From Hymenobacter gummosus (GTDB taxonomy: Bacteria > Bacteroidota > Bacteroidia > Cytophagales > Hymenobacteraceae), in the NCBI RefSeq assembly GCF_003970915.1, contig NZ_RXOF01000001.1:434001-498000 (forward strand): DNA of 64,000 nucleotides, written 5' to 3'. Under the pieces are notes generated by a model. It had not been told where the DNA came from and did not search any database. It saw only the letters and a program-made list of their open reading frames with translations. Below are positions 35,409 through 44,661 of the stretch, piece by piece. Positions within the stretch are counted from its first letter, which is position 1; the number at the start of each line of letters is the position of its first letter. A program made the translations under genes and the position numbers.

Positions 35409-35519
35409 GCACCTACAAAGGTTTCGGCCAAAAGGCGGACGTTGCCGGGAGCGGCAGATGGATTAAGGTTAGCACTTAGGGCCGCCCAAATTGTATTCTT
35501 ATAAATATTCTTAGCGGAC

Positions 35520-35552
35520 TTGCAATTCACGGCCTGATTGCTTGTATTTTTG
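35520..35552 (+). promoter_or_regulatory. Promoter of the carboxypeptidase-like gene
   Basis: TTG (35520-35522), a 22-base spacer, then TATTTTTG (35545-35552), a good -33/-7 match 18 bases before the ATG at 35571. The region is AT-rich, as expected. Confidence 0.55.
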
Positions 35553-35570
35553 GGGTATAATCCAACGCTT

Positions 35571-36470
35571 ATGCTCAGACGCTTACTTTTCTTCGTTGCG
35601 CTAGGTTGGTTGCTTCCGCAGTTGGCAAGTGCGCAGGATAACCGCATCACGGGTCGCGTAGTCGATTCGAAAACCAAAGAGCCCATTCCTTTCGCCTCCA
35701 TCGGCCTGAAGGAGGAAGCAACCGGCGCGTTGACCAACGAGTACGGCTTCTTCCAAATGGCCAAGCCGGAAAAGACGGCGCAGGACTCGCTCATTGTGCA
35801 GGCCCTGGGCTACCTGCGCAAAGCCGTGCACGTGAACCGCGCCGATAAGCTGGAAGACCTCATCATCGAGGTGGAGAAGCGCAACATCGTGCTGAGAAAC
35901 GTCGAGGTAGCCGCCAACAAGGTGAAACCCAGCGACATGGGCTCCAACAAGAACACGCCCGGCGAGGGCATGATTCAGGGCATGCCCGGTAGCCAGTACG
36001 CCTTCTTCGTGAAAAACGAGAAGGGCAAGAAGCTGGGTATGATTCGCACCGTGTCGTTCTACATCGGGGAGCACGGCTTCCCCAAGGAGCCGTTCCGCGT
36101 GCGTATCTACAAGAACGACGGTGACTACAACGCGCCCAACACCGACCTGCTCACCGAAAACGTGGTAGTATCGGCGCCGGGCGGCGGCGCCTGGTTTACG
36201 GTCGACATGGCGCCCTACAACATTCCAGCCCCCGACGAAGGATTCTTCGTGGCCATGGAGTGGATTGTGGCCGGTGAGAAGTTCTACACCACCAACTTCA
36301 TGGACAACTACACGCCCTACGGCCAGATCATGCGCCCGACCTTCGAGTTCAAGGAAAGCCGCACCTGGACCTACACCATGGGCAAGGGCTGGAGCCTGAT
36401 TACGATGACCAACGGCTCGGGCCTGCGCTACAACGCCATGATCAAAGCCGAGGTCGACGTGTACAAATAG
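35571..36470 (+). CDS. Carboxypeptidase regulatory-like (DUF4480-type) exported protein
   Basis: 299 residues. Signal peptide ending LASAQ. N-terminal CarboxypepD_reg-like domain: RITGRVVDSKTKEPIPFASIGL with TNEYGFFQM and LIVQALGYLRKAV. The remaining two thirds form a beta-rich domain (KKLGMIRTVSFYIGEHGFPK, FRVRIYKNDGD, WFTVDMAPYNIPAPDEGFFVAMEW). Such proteins occur in outer-membrane envelopes of Bacteroidota; function unknown. Single gene with its own promoter, ending just before repeat element F. Confidence 0.8.
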   Translation: MLRRLLFFVALGWLLPQLASAQDNRITGRVVDSKTKEPIPFASIGLKEEATGALTNEYGFFQMAKPEKTAQDSLIVQALGYLRKAVHVNRADKLEDLIIEVEKRNIVLRNVEVAANKVKPSDMGSNKNTPGEGMIQGMPGSQYAFFVKNEKGKKLGMIRTVSFYIGEHGFPKEPFRVRIYKNDGDYNAPNTDLLTENVVVSAPGGGAWFTVDMAPYNIPAPDEGFFVAMEWIVAGEKFYTTNFMDNYTPYGQIMRPTFEFKESRTWTYTMGKGWSLITMTNGSGLRYNAMIKAEVDVYK

Positions 36471-36471
36471 G

Positions 36472-36642
36472 CTAAACGGTTAAATGGTCAAATGGCTGGT
36501 CATTCTGACCGAGCCATTGCCCCAACAAAAAAGCCGGCTCTGGACAGAGCCGGCTTTTTTGTTGGCAGTCGTAGCGGTTGTCGGGGCCGGCAAAATTCAT
36601 TTGCCCGCTCAACAATCAACCATTTAGCCCTTCAGCCATTTA
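36472..36642. repeat. Intergenic inverted-repeat element F (AAATGGCT arms around a terminator)
   Basis: The left arm (36472-36512) has AAATGGTCAAATGGCTGG and GGTCATTC words; the right arm (36610-36642) carries AACAATCAACCATTTAGCC and the ompA-like stop codon (36640-36642). A 21-bp bidirectional terminator is nested between them. Same word family as elements A and E. Confidence 0.8.
36522..36565. terminator. Bidirectional terminator within element F
   Basis: Perfect 21-bp stem (36522-36542 / 36545-36565) with six A on the left and six T on the right, placed between two convergent genes. The strongest stem in the window after element D. Confidence 0.92.
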
Positions 36643-37281
36643 GCTGTTTTTGACCACGATTTCGACGCGGCGGTTCTGCTGACGGCCAGCAGCCGTAGCG
36701 TTGGAAGCAGCGGGAGCTTCTTCGCCCATGGGCTCCAAGCTCACCCGGCTCCCGTCGATTTTACCGTTTTGCACCAGCCAGTTCTTCACGGCCTCGGCCC
36801 GCTGGGCGCTAAGCTCTTTGTTGTAGTTTTTGTCGCCGCGCGAGTCGGCAAAGCCCATCACGCGAACCTGCTTATCGGCGAAACGCTTGCCGATAGAACC
36901 GGTAATCTGCTCCAGCGTCGTCTTAGCAGTGGGCTTCAACTCGCTCTTATCGGTATCGAAGAATACTGCTTCATCCACCGAATACACGCTGTACCGCTCG
37001 TCGCCGCGCACGGTCACGTCCTTGGTGGTAATCTCCTCGAAGCGTGCGTCGGGCAGGTCGACGTCGATGTCCCAGCGGTCAGCCGCGTTGCCGACGGCCG
37101 CACCGGTAGCGGCAGCGGCGTCTGCGGCGGCGTCTGCGGCCGATTTGCCGTCCCGGTACACGACGGCGGTATCCTGAGTGGCTTCCTGGGGCTCGTCCTT
37201 GGTCTGGGGCTTGTTCAGTCCGTCGCAGGCGCCCAGCGCAATAGTCAGGGCGGCCAGGGGTAATAAAAGGTGCTTTTGCAT
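36640..37281 (-). CDS. OmpA-family lipoprotein
   Basis: 213 residues. Lipobox LGAC (Cys19). A low-complexity Ala/Asp-rich stretch (about 50-75) and a short linker precede an OmpA-like peptidoglycan-binding domain (about 100-213): VFFDTDKSELKPTAKTTLEQI, VRVMGFADSRGDKNYNKELS and RRVEIVV. The Asp in FFDTDKSE and the Arg in NRRVEI contact diaminopimelate in the family. The ATG at 37281 starts the signal; the open frame upstream runs through the terminator. Anchors the outer membrane to the cell wall. Confidence 0.9.
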   Translation of the reverse strand: MQKHLLLPLAALTIALGACDGLNKPQTKDEPQEATQDTAVVYRDGKSAADAAADAAAATGAAVGNAADRWDIDVDLPDARFEEITTKDVTVRGDERYSVYSVDEAVFFDTDKSELKPTAKTTLEQITGSIGKRFADKQVRVMGFADSRGDKNYNKELSAQRAEAVKNWLVQNGKIDGSRVSLEPMGEEAPAASNATAAGRQQNRRVEIVVKNS

Positions 37282-37300
37282 GGTTGGGAAAAGAGAAGAA

Positions 37301-37335
37301 GGAGGGAATGCTGCATCATACGCAGCATTCCCTCC
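37301..37335 (-). terminator. Hairpin terminator downstream of the alpha/beta hydrolase
   Basis: Perfect 14-bp stem (37301-37314 / 37322-37335) with a 7-base loop, between the hydrolase stop and the OmpA-like start. On the minus strand the region downstream contains TTCTTCTCTTTTCCC, a weak T-run. Confidence 0.6.
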
Positions 37336-37355
37336 CTCCGTTGAGCTTGCCCGCT

Positions 37356-38741
37356 TTATTGCTTCTTGGACTGGGCGATAATCCAGGCGCGAATCATTTC
37401 CTGGGCCTGGGGCGAAAACGTTTCGCGGGGCTGGCCGGCCACAATGGGCCACTCGGCGGGGTCTGCCTGGAACAGGTGGTTGACGCCGGGCAGCTTCTTG
37501 GTTTCCACGTTTTTGTTGCCGCGCAGGCCTTTGGCCAGGGGGGTCATGTTGGCATCGGCGGCGGCGTAGGTGTCGGCGGTGCCGTGGAGCAACAGCACGG
37601 GGCAGCTCACGCCGGCCAGCTTCTCGGCGGGGTTGAAGCTGAGAAACTGGCGGTAGCGGGCCGAGGTCAGCTCGGCGGCGCTGGCCTGGGCCGTAGCCTG
37701 GTCGATGGCCTCGTTGTTCTGGCGCAGCATGTTGGCCACGATGGCCTGAGCCTGGGTGTTGTCGGTGGTCTGCTGGATGATGTCGAGCATGGCCTGCTGG
37801 CGCTTGGAGGCGGCTTCAATCTGGGCGGGCTCGGTGCCCAGGGAGCGGAGTGTGTTGGCCTGCTGCTGCACTACGATGTCGCGGCCGGGCAGGCCGTGGG
37901 CGGCCAGCGTCACTACGAAGGCCGGCGGCAGGGGCTGGGTAGCCGTCAGCAGGGCCACGTTGCCGCCTTCGCCGTGCCCAATCACGCCGAGGTGCGCCAG
38001 GTCCACTTCCGGGCGGGTGCGCAGGAAGTTCAGGGCGGCCTGCACGTCGGTTACCAGCTCGGTGGTGGTAGCACTGGCGGCCGTACCGGTCGACTGGCCC
38101 ACGCCCCGGTCATCGACGCGGAGCACGGCAATGCCGCGGCGGGTCAGGAAATCGGCCAGGGCACCCATGGGTCGGTAGTCACCCACGGTAGCGTCGCGGT
38201 CCTGGGCGCCGGCATCCGATACCAGCACCACGGCCGGGAAGGGACCTTTGCCGGGCGGCACGCTCAGCATACCGGCCATGCGCAGGTTCACCGGAATGTT
38301 GCTGAAGGCCACTTCCTCCTCGCGGTAGGGCGGCGTCAGGCGCACTTTGGTGCCGGTGGTAGTGGGCGGCACGGTGTACTGCAGCGTCATGGGCGCTTTC
38401 AGGCCGGGTTGCTGCCAGGTGCCCTCCACCTGCTTGCCGTCGGCCGAAATGCGGCCCACGAACTGGCTCGCGGCTTCTTCCGCCGAAAACATGATGGTGT
38501 CGCCGTGCAGGGTCACGTCCACGCTCATGCGGCTGACCTTCTGCATGGGCACGTCGAGGGTGGCGAAGTACTTGCCGCCGGTGAGGGTAACGACGCGGAA
38601 AATAACTTCCCACTGGCCCCCGGGCACCTTGAGCGGCCCTTTCCAGAGGCCGTCCAGTGCCGGGGCAGCCTGGCTGCTCAGGGCGGAGAGCAGCGCCAGC
38701 AGGCAAAGCGTGATTTTAGGGAGTAAATGTAGTTTTCTCAT
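37356..38741 (-). CDS. Alpha/beta hydrolase-fold exported protein lacking the catalytic Ser
   Basis: 461 residues with a signal peptide ending SSQAA. N-terminal lipocalin-like beta domain (about 28-140: APALDGLWKGPLKVPGGQWE) and C-terminal alpha/beta hydrolase (about 165-461): VVLVSDAGAQDRDATV, LRVDDRGVGQSTG, then the elbow at LGVIGHGEGGNVALL. In relatives this is GHSEGG; here residue 257 is Gly (GGC at 37971-37973, minus), so the nucleophile is missing. Asp (LLHGTADTYAAADAN) and His (LPGVNHLFQ) are retained. Probably inactive, or uses a different mechanism. Confidence 0.85.
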   Translation of the reverse strand: MRKLHLLPKITLCLLALLSALSSQAAPALDGLWKGPLKVPGGQWEVIFRVVTLTGGKYFATLDVPMQKVSRMSVDVTLHGDTIMFSAEEAASQFVGRISADGKQVEGTWQQPGLKAPMTLQYTVPPTTTGTKVRLTPPYREEEVAFSNIPVNLRMAGMLSVPPGKGPFPAVVLVSDAGAQDRDATVGDYRPMGALADFLTRRGIAVLRVDDRGVGQSTGTAASATTTELVTDVQAALNFLRTRPEVDLAHLGVIGHGEGGNVALLTATQPLPPAFVVTLAAHGLPGRDIVVQQQANTLRSLGTEPAQIEAASKRQQAMLDIIQQTTDNTQAQAIVANMLRQNNEAIDQATAQASAAELTSARYRQFLSFNPAEKLAGVSCPVLLLHGTADTYAAADANMTPLAKGLRGNKNVETKKLPGVNHLFQADPAEWPIVAGQPRETFSPQAQEMIRAWIIAQSKKQ

Positions 38742-38892
38742 TGCTAGGTGTAGGCAGAAAACCAAAGGTCGGGCAGAACTCGAATAGCCCTAGGCCATCC
38801 GGCCTACGAATATAAGTCAAACTTTTTAATGGAAAAAACTCATTATGCCAGATTACCTCAATGGTAGCTTACCCTGTTTGAAGGGACCGAAA

Positions 38893-41712
38893 TCATAGCC
38901 CGACGTTATAGGCGGCCTTCAGGTAGAAGAAGCGGCCGTTGAAGGGCATCTGCTGCGACTGGTAGGGCAGGATATCGAAGTCGTAGGGCAGGTTGGAGGG
39001 GCGGCCGTACTTGTTTTCGAAGTACTGGTTGAATTCGGCGAAGGAGCGGAAGCCCACCGGCGGCCGGCCGTTCTTGAAGGCAGCCGTGGTGATGTCGTCG
39101 GGGTACACGTTCAGCAGGTTGTTCACGCCGGCGGTGAGCATCAGTGCCTTGGTGGGGCGGAACGTGAGCAGCAGGTCGGTGGAGGTTTTGGGGCGGAACG
39201 ACATGTACACGCTGCCTTCCTCCAGCGGGTCGAAGTTGAAGTCGTAGGTGTGCACGCTGCCGAAGTACACGTTGCGCAGCAGCACGTTGAACTTGCCGAT
39301 TTCGTAGCCCGTGTTCAGGATGATCTTGCTGGCCGGGTTGCCGGTTTCAATCAGCGAGAGTTGGCGCTGGTCGATATAGTCGTTGCCGGGCAGCGCGTCG
39401 GTTTGCAGGGGCTGGAAGGTGGTGGGCACCTGCACCGAGCGGATTTTGGTGTGGTTGAAGTTGGCGGCTAGGCTCACGCTCAGCGTGCCGCGGCCTAGCC
39501 CGTTGCGGTAGGTAGCCACCAGGTCGAGGCCGCGGGTGCGGGTATTCACGGCGTTGGTAAAGAACTGCGCGTTGTCGGCGTTGGCCCGCACCAGGGCCTG
39601 GTTGAAAGACTGGCGGACGCCGGTGCTGTCGTAACCGAAGATGCCGGAGAGGATGATCCGGTCGTCGATGTCAATCTGGTAGGCGTCGGCCGTGAACGTG
39701 AGCTTGGGCGTGGGCGTCAGCACGAGGCCGGCGCTGAGGTTGCGCGACTTTTCGGCCCGCAGGCGGCCGATGCCGGCGGCCCGGGCCACGTCGCTCTGGT
39801 TGTTGAAGATGCCCGAATACACGTTGCCGTTCGAGGTCGGCAGCAGGGTGAGCTGGCGGTAAAGCACCTGCTGCAAAGCCGGGGCCCGGAAGCCGGTGTT
39901 GTAGGCCCCGCGCAGGGCCAGCATCTTGGCCACCTGCCAGCGCGTCGACACTTTGTAGATGAAGGCCGAGCCGAAGTCGGAGTAGTTTTCGTAGCGCAGG
40001 GCGGTGCCCACGGTCCACTGCTTGGTTACGTCGGCTTCCACGTCGAGGAAGGCGCCCACGTTGCGGCGGGTGCCCACGACGGCCGAGGTCGGGTCGAAGC
40101 CGATAAAGCCCTGGGAACCAGCCGAAGCGCCCACCTTGCCGCGGCCGTAGTCCTTCCACGACGCCTCTTCGCCGGCCACGATTTCGTACCGGTCGTGGCG
40201 CAGCTCGGCGCCGAAAGCCACGTTGGTACCGGCCAAGGCCTTCGGAAACAGGCGGCTGAGCGTAGCGTTGGTCACGTTCTGGGTGAACTGGAAGCCGCCG
40301 GCCTCGAACTCCCGCGGCGACGCAGCCCCCAGGGAGCTGTTGAGCGAGTTGCTCAGGTCATAGCGCATCTGGTTGTAGCCCAGTACGTGGCTTACATCGA
40401 GGCTCCACTGCCCCAGCCCGAAGGTGAAGCCCGCGGCGGCCGTCGCGTCGTGAATGCGCGAGTTGATGTGGGGTTGGTAGCCGTAGGGGTAGATGCTCTC
40501 GACGATGTCAACGTCGGCGGAGGCGGGCAGCACCCAGGGCGCCACGGCCTGCCCGCGGCGGTAGTTGTAGCCGCCAAAGGAGTAGAACTTGTGCTTGTCG
40601 GTGGCTTTGGCCAGCGGCACGCTCAGGTTGTAGATGCCGCGCAGGTTGTGAATCTTCGCGTCGCCGTTGATTTGGCGGAAGTCCTCGTAGGTTTTTCCGC
40701 TGGCCGCCAGCTGGGCTTTTTCCTCGGCCGGGTCGTAGGAGAAGACCGGCCAGGAAGTAATGTTGCGGCTGGCGCTGCCGCGGGTGGTGCTGCCGCGGTA
40801 GTCGCCCTCGGCCGTCACGTTCAGAAAGCCTTTCTGCCCGAGCTTCACGCCGCGGTTCAGGCTCAGCAGCGAGGTAAATCCGTCGCCCTGACTGGTGATG
40901 CCGGTGCTGAGCAAGGCGTTGCCGCCCTTGTTGTCGGTGCGCAGGTTCAGGTTGATTACCCCCGCAATGGCGTCGGAGCCGTACTGGGCAGCGGCCCCGT
41001 CGCGCAGGATTTCTACCCGGTCCAGGGCATTGGCCCCGAAGGCGTTCAGGTCGTAGTTGACGGAGCCTACGCCGCGGCTGCCGAGCAGGTTGATGAGCCC
41101 GGTAGTGTGGTAGCGCTTGCCGTTGATGAGCACCAGGGCCTGGTCGGGCGCGAGGCCGCGCAGGCTGATGGGGTCGATGTGGTCGGCGCCGTCGGCCGAG
41201 GTCTGGCGCGTGGCGTTGAACGAAGGCACGACGTAGTGCAGAATCTGCGTCAGGTCGTGCTGGGGCACGGTGGGCGTCAGCTCCCGCATGTCCAGTACGT
41301 CTACCGGCACAGCCGACTCCAACAAGCTACGGTCGGCGCGACGGGTACCCACGGCCAGCAGCTCCGAGGCCAGGGTGAAGTCCAGCTGAGTGGGCTTTTC
41401 AGCCGTTAGAAACACGTTTGTTAGCACCTGAGTGCGGAACCCTGGCTGCACAATCTGCAGGGTAAATGGCCCGCCCGGTAGCATGTCGGGGATGTTGAAG
41501 TTGCCGAAGGCGTCGGTGGTCCCGGTGCGCCGGATGCCGGTGGGCATGTGGATGGCCACCACGCTGGCGCCGACCACCATGTCTTCCTTGTCCGACTTAA
41601 TGGTGCCGCTCAGCGCCGCGTTGCGGCTTTGGGCCTGGGCGTCGGTGGGGGCCAGCAAGGACAAACACAGGCTCAGGCCGGTTATCCCAAAATGAGTAAA
41701 GAGTTGTTTCAT
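38893..41712 (-). CDS. TonB-dependent outer-membrane receptor
   Basis: 939 residues. Signal peptide ending DAQAQ. A carboxypeptidase regulatory-like N-terminal domain (about 30-115: LSGTIKSDKEDMVVGASVVA, TTDAFGNFNIPDMLPGG) precedes the plug (about 125-245: PVDVLDMRELTPTVPQHDLTQIL, ISLRGLAPDQALVLINGKRYH, RVEILRDGAAAQYGSDAIAGVINL) and a barrel of about 690 residues ending in VGL. No SusD partner is adjacent, so it is likely an iron-chelate or other nutrient receptor rather than a glycan one; substrate unknown. Confidence 0.92.
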   Translation of the reverse strand: MKQLFTHFGITGLSLCLSLLAPTDAQAQSRNAALSGTIKSDKEDMVVGASVVAIHMPTGIRRTGTTDAFGNFNIPDMLPGGPFTLQIVQPGFRTQVLTNVFLTAEKPTQLDFTLASELLAVGTRRADRSLLESAVPVDVLDMRELTPTVPQHDLTQILHYVVPSFNATRQTSADGADHIDPISLRGLAPDQALVLINGKRYHTTGLINLLGSRGVGSVNYDLNAFGANALDRVEILRDGAAAQYGSDAIAGVINLNLRTDNKGGNALLSTGITSQGDGFTSLLSLNRGVKLGQKGFLNVTAEGDYRGSTTRGSASRNITSWPVFSYDPAEEKAQLAASGKTYEDFRQINGDAKIHNLRGIYNLSVPLAKATDKHKFYSFGGYNYRRGQAVAPWVLPASADVDIVESIYPYGYQPHINSRIHDATAAAGFTFGLGQWSLDVSHVLGYNQMRYDLSNSLNSSLGAASPREFEAGGFQFTQNVTNATLSRLFPKALAGTNVAFGAELRHDRYEIVAGEEASWKDYGRGKVGASAGSQGFIGFDPTSAVVGTRRNVGAFLDVEADVTKQWTVGTALRYENYSDFGSAFIYKVSTRWQVAKMLALRGAYNTGFRAPALQQVLYRQLTLLPTSNGNVYSGIFNNQSDVARAAGIGRLRAEKSRNLSAGLVLTPTPKLTFTADAYQIDIDDRIILSGIFGYDSTGVRQSFNQALVRANADNAQFFTNAVNTRTRGLDLVATYRNGLGRGTLSVSLAANFNHTKIRSVQVPTTFQPLQTDALPGNDYIDQRQLSLIETGNPASKIILNTGYEIGKFNVLLRNVYFGSVHTYDFNFDPLEEGSVYMSFRPKTSTDLLLTFRPTKALMLTAGVNNLLNVYPDDITTAAFKNGRPPVGFRSFAEFNQYFENKYGRPSNLPYDFDILPYQSQQMPFNGRFFYLKAAYNVGL

Positions 41713-42094
41713 AGACGCCGGGGAAGCGCAAAAGCGAGTAAGTAAGCTAATCGCTAAAGCATGGTCCTACATAATTCAGCAAATCAAAATTATGACAAAA
41801 AACATATTTGTTAACTATTCATTGAACAAAAACCGGTATAAATCGGACGAACAGAGGATAGGTCTAGGTGAATAGCCGGATTTTCTCTCCGAATGACCTA
41901 GCCGCCTGCCTAGTCTCATTTTGGGAAAAATCCTGTCCGTCAGCGGCGAAGTTGCTTTACAGATACCCAACAAGCATAGCCGGGCCGAGCTTCCAGCCCC
42001 GTCCGTCTCCCCCGGCTCAGCAGGTCGCACTTCCCGCTTCCGGGTGGCCGCCGCTCGGGTTTGGGAAGGCAGCAAGCTCACGAAAGCCAACCGC
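41713..42094. other. Intergenic region upstream of the TonB receptor
   Basis: 382 bases with no gene that I can support. The part next to the receptor is AT-rich and holds a TAATTTTG -7-like box (41785-41792, minus) 73 bases from the receptor ATG. A near-palindrome (AACATATTTGTTAAC, 41802-41816) could be a regulator site. The rest, towards alr, is GC-rich with no repeat or hairpin of note. Confidence 0.4.
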
Positions 42095-44602
42095 CTACTC
42101 GGCCACGAATACCCGCTTCACCCGCTCACTCACGTTGGTCAGCAGCTCGTACGGGATGGTGCCGATGCGGGTCGCCAACTCCCGAAGCGGCAGCTCCGCC
42201 CCGAAAATGATAGCCGGGTCGCCCTCCTGCACGTCGTCGATGCCCGTCACGTCGACCATGCACATGTCCATGCACACGTTGCCGATGACGGGGGCCCGCC
42301 GGCCGCGAATAACCACCTCTCCCCCACCCCGCGAAAAGCGCCGGTCGTAGCCGTCGGCGTAGCCAATGGCCAGGGTGGCAATGCGCCGGTCGTGGTCGGC
42401 GGCCTCGCCGCGGCGGCCGTAGCCCACGGTTTCGCCGGCGGGCAGGTGCTTCAGCTGCGAGACGGTAGTGCGCAGGGTACTGACGGGCCGCAGGGCTTCG
42501 GGGGCTATGCCGGCCGCCTCCACCCCGTACAGGCCGATGCCCAGGCGCACCATGTCGAGGTGGGCCTCGGGGAAGCGCATGATGCCGGGGGAGTTCAGCG
42601 CGTGCTTGATGACGGGGTAGCCCAGAGCCTCCTCCAGGCGGGCGGCCATGCGGCGGAAGGCGGCCAGCTGCCGCTGCGAGAAATCGTTGTGCTGCTCCTC
42701 GTCGGCACCGGCCAGGTGGGTGAGGCAGCTGGCTACGCGCAGCTGGCCGGCGTGCTGCCCAAGCAATGGCAGCAGCTCGTCGAGGTCGTTTTCGGCGAAG
42801 CCCAGGCGGCGCATACCGGTGTCGAGCTTGAGGTGGATACTGGGCAGCGGGCCGTCGTGGGCGGCCTGCAGGTACTCGCGTAGCCGGGCGAAGGAGTAGA
42901 TTTCGGGCTCCAGGTGGTACTGCCGCAGCAGGGCAAAAGAATCCGGCGAGGGGTTCATCACCATGATGGGCAGGGAAATGCCGTGCTCCCGCAGCTGCAC
43001 GCCCTCGTCGGTGTAGGCCACCGCGAGGTAATCGACGCGGTGAAACTCCAGCAGGCTGGCTACTTCGGCCGAGCCGCTGCCGTAGGCAAAGGCCTTCACC
43101 ATCACCATCAGCCGGGTGCCGGGCTGCAGGCGGGCGCGGTAGTAGTTGAGGTTGTGCACCAGCGCGTCGAGGTCCACTTCCAGCACGGTGCCGTGAATCT
43201 GGCGCTGGAAGGCCGCTACCACCCGCTCGAAGCCGAAGCGGCGGGCGCCCTTCACCAGGATGGTTTCGTGGCGGAAATGCTCGGGCGAAAACCAGCGCAG
43301 CAGCGCCTCGGTATCGGCGAAAAACTGCGCTTCGGGCACGGCGGCCTGCAGCACCTCGGCGTGCCGGCCAATTTCGGGGCCGACGGCCAGCAGCCGCTGC
43401 ACCGCGTGGCGTCGGGTCAGCTCGGCCACCTGCTGGTACAGCTCCTCGGCGGGCAGGCCCGATTCGAGTACGTCGGAGAGGATGAGCGTAGGCCGGCCGC
43501 GGCGCGACTGGCGGCGCAGGGCGTCGAGGGCCAGGTCGAGGCCGGTCAGGTCGTTGTTATAAGTGTCGTCGAGGACGTAGCAGTCGTGGATGGCCTGCTT
43601 CATTTCCAGGCGCATGGCCACCGGCTGCAGGCGCGCGAGGCGGCGCTGAATTTCGGCGGCGGGCAGCCCGCGCCAGAGCAGCACCGCGAGGCAGTGCAGG
43701 GCATTTTCCACCGAAGGCTCGTCGGCGCAGGGCAGGGTGAACAGGTGCTCCTGGCCCCGGTAGGCCGCGTGCACCAGCGTCTGGGCGGGGTCGGCGCCGG
43801 CTTCCTGGCGCAGCTGCACGGCGGCTTCGGCGGCGCCCTGGCGCGTCCAGGTCAGGCGCTGCACGGTGGGCGGCAAAGCCTGGGCGGCCTGGTGCACCTC
43901 GGCGTGGTCGTGGCAGTAGAACAGCGCGTCGACGTGCTGGAACAGCTGCATCTTCTCGGCCGCCTTCTGCGCCCGGGACTCAAAGCCGGCGTCGTGGGCG
44001 GGGCCGAGGTTGGTAAACAGGCCGAGCGTGGGCTGGATGATGGCCGCCAGCCGCGCCATTTCGCCCGGTTCGGAAATGCCCGCCTCGAAGATGCCCAGCG
44101 TGTGCGCCGGCCGCAGCTCCCACACGCTCAGCGGCACGCCCACCTGCGAGTTGTAGGAGCGCGGCGAGCGGCAGATCAGCTCGTCGGGGCTCAGCAGCTG
44201 GGCCAGCCACTCCTTCACGATGGTCTTGCCGTTGGAGCCCGTCACGGCCAGCACCGGCAGGCCCGGAAACTGCGCCCGGTGCCAGGCGGCCAACGTCTGC
44301 AGGGCCGCCAGGCTGTCGGCCACCCGCACGATACCCGCCTCCGGGTAATCGGCCGGCTGGCCGGGTACCAGGGCCGCGCCCTCGACCACGAACAGGCGCA
44401 CGCCGCGCTGGTACAGCTCGGGCAGGTACTGGTGGCCGTCGTGGTGGGGGCCGCGCAGGGCCACGAACAGCGTACCGGCAGCCTGGGCCATGCGGCGGCT
44501 GTCGAGCAGCAGGTGCAGCACGGGCGCGGCGGCCTCGGCAGGGGCCTGGAGCAGGGTGCCGCCGAGCAGGGCGGGCAGGTCGGCGAAGGAAAGCGGAGCC
44601 AT
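42095..44602 (-). CDS. alr: Bifunctional UDP-MurNAc-tripeptide ligase / alanine racemase (MurF-Alr)
   Basis: 835 residues. N-terminal MurF: Mur ligase domain with ATP loop VTGSNGKTIVKEWL (120-127 region), LGIFEAGISEPGEMARLA, and RLEMKQAIHDCYVLDDTYNNDLTG. C-terminal alanine racemase from about residue 470: VDLDALVHNLNYYRARL, PLP lysine about 503 in MVMVKAFAYGSG, HLKLDTGMRRLGF, and the YADGYDRRFSRGGG Tyr region with NVCMDMCMVDVT. The fusion makes D-Ala and adds D-Ala-D-Ala in one polypeptide, typical of Bacteroidota. A TACCTTTG -7 box ends 4 bases before the ATG at 44602. Confidence 0.93.
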   Translation of the reverse strand: MAPLSFADLPALLGGTLLQAPAEAAAPVLHLLLDSRRMAQAAGTLFVALRGPHHDGHQYLPELYQRGVRLFVVEGAALVPGQPADYPEAGIVRVADSLAALQTLAAWHRAQFPGLPVLAVTGSNGKTIVKEWLAQLLSPDELICRSPRSYNSQVGVPLSVWELRPAHTLGIFEAGISEPGEMARLAAIIQPTLGLFTNLGPAHDAGFESRAQKAAEKMQLFQHVDALFYCHDHAEVHQAAQALPPTVQRLTWTRQGAAEAAVQLRQEAGADPAQTLVHAAYRGQEHLFTLPCADEPSVENALHCLAVLLWRGLPAAEIQRRLARLQPVAMRLEMKQAIHDCYVLDDTYNNDLTGLDLALDALRRQSRRGRPTLILSDVLESGLPAEELYQQVAELTRRHAVQRLLAVGPEIGRHAEVLQAAVPEAQFFADTEALLRWFSPEHFRHETILVKGARRFGFERVVAAFQRQIHGTVLEVDLDALVHNLNYYRARLQPGTRLMVMVKAFAYGSGSAEVASLLEFHRVDYLAVAYTDEGVQLREHGISLPIMVMNPSPDSFALLRQYHLEPEIYSFARLREYLQAAHDGPLPSIHLKLDTGMRRLGFAENDLDELLPLLGQHAGQLRVASCLTHLAGADEEQHNDFSQRQLAAFRRMAARLEEALGYPVIKHALNSPGIMRFPEAHLDMVRLGIGLYGVEAAGIAPEALRPVSTLRTTVSQLKHLPAGETVGYGRRGEAADHDRRIATLAIGYADGYDRRFSRGGGEVVIRGRRAPVIGNVCMDMCMVDVTGIDDVQEGDPAIIFGAELPLRELATRIGTIPYELLTNVSERVKRVFVAE

Positions 44603-44606
44603 GCGG

Positions 44607-44614
44607 CAAAGGTA
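44607..44614 (-). promoter_or_regulatory. -7 box (TACCTTTG) of murF-alr
   Basis: Matches TAnnTTTG on the minus strand and ends only 4 bases before the ATG, so the mRNA would start at or near the start codon. No -33 element seen. Confidence 0.5.
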
Positions 44615-44661
44615 GACCGCAGACAAGAACGGATTCTTTAACCGATGAAACGGCCGGGTGG

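Noticed and set aside
37282-37452. N-terminal extension of the OmpA-like ORF to 37452
   Set aside because: The extension runs through the terminator hairpin and the end of the hydrolase gene; the lipoprotein signal starts at 37281.
42914-44641. 575-residue plus-strand ORF opposite murF-alr
   Set aside because: Antisense shadow; composition biased to Gly/Gln/His/Val.
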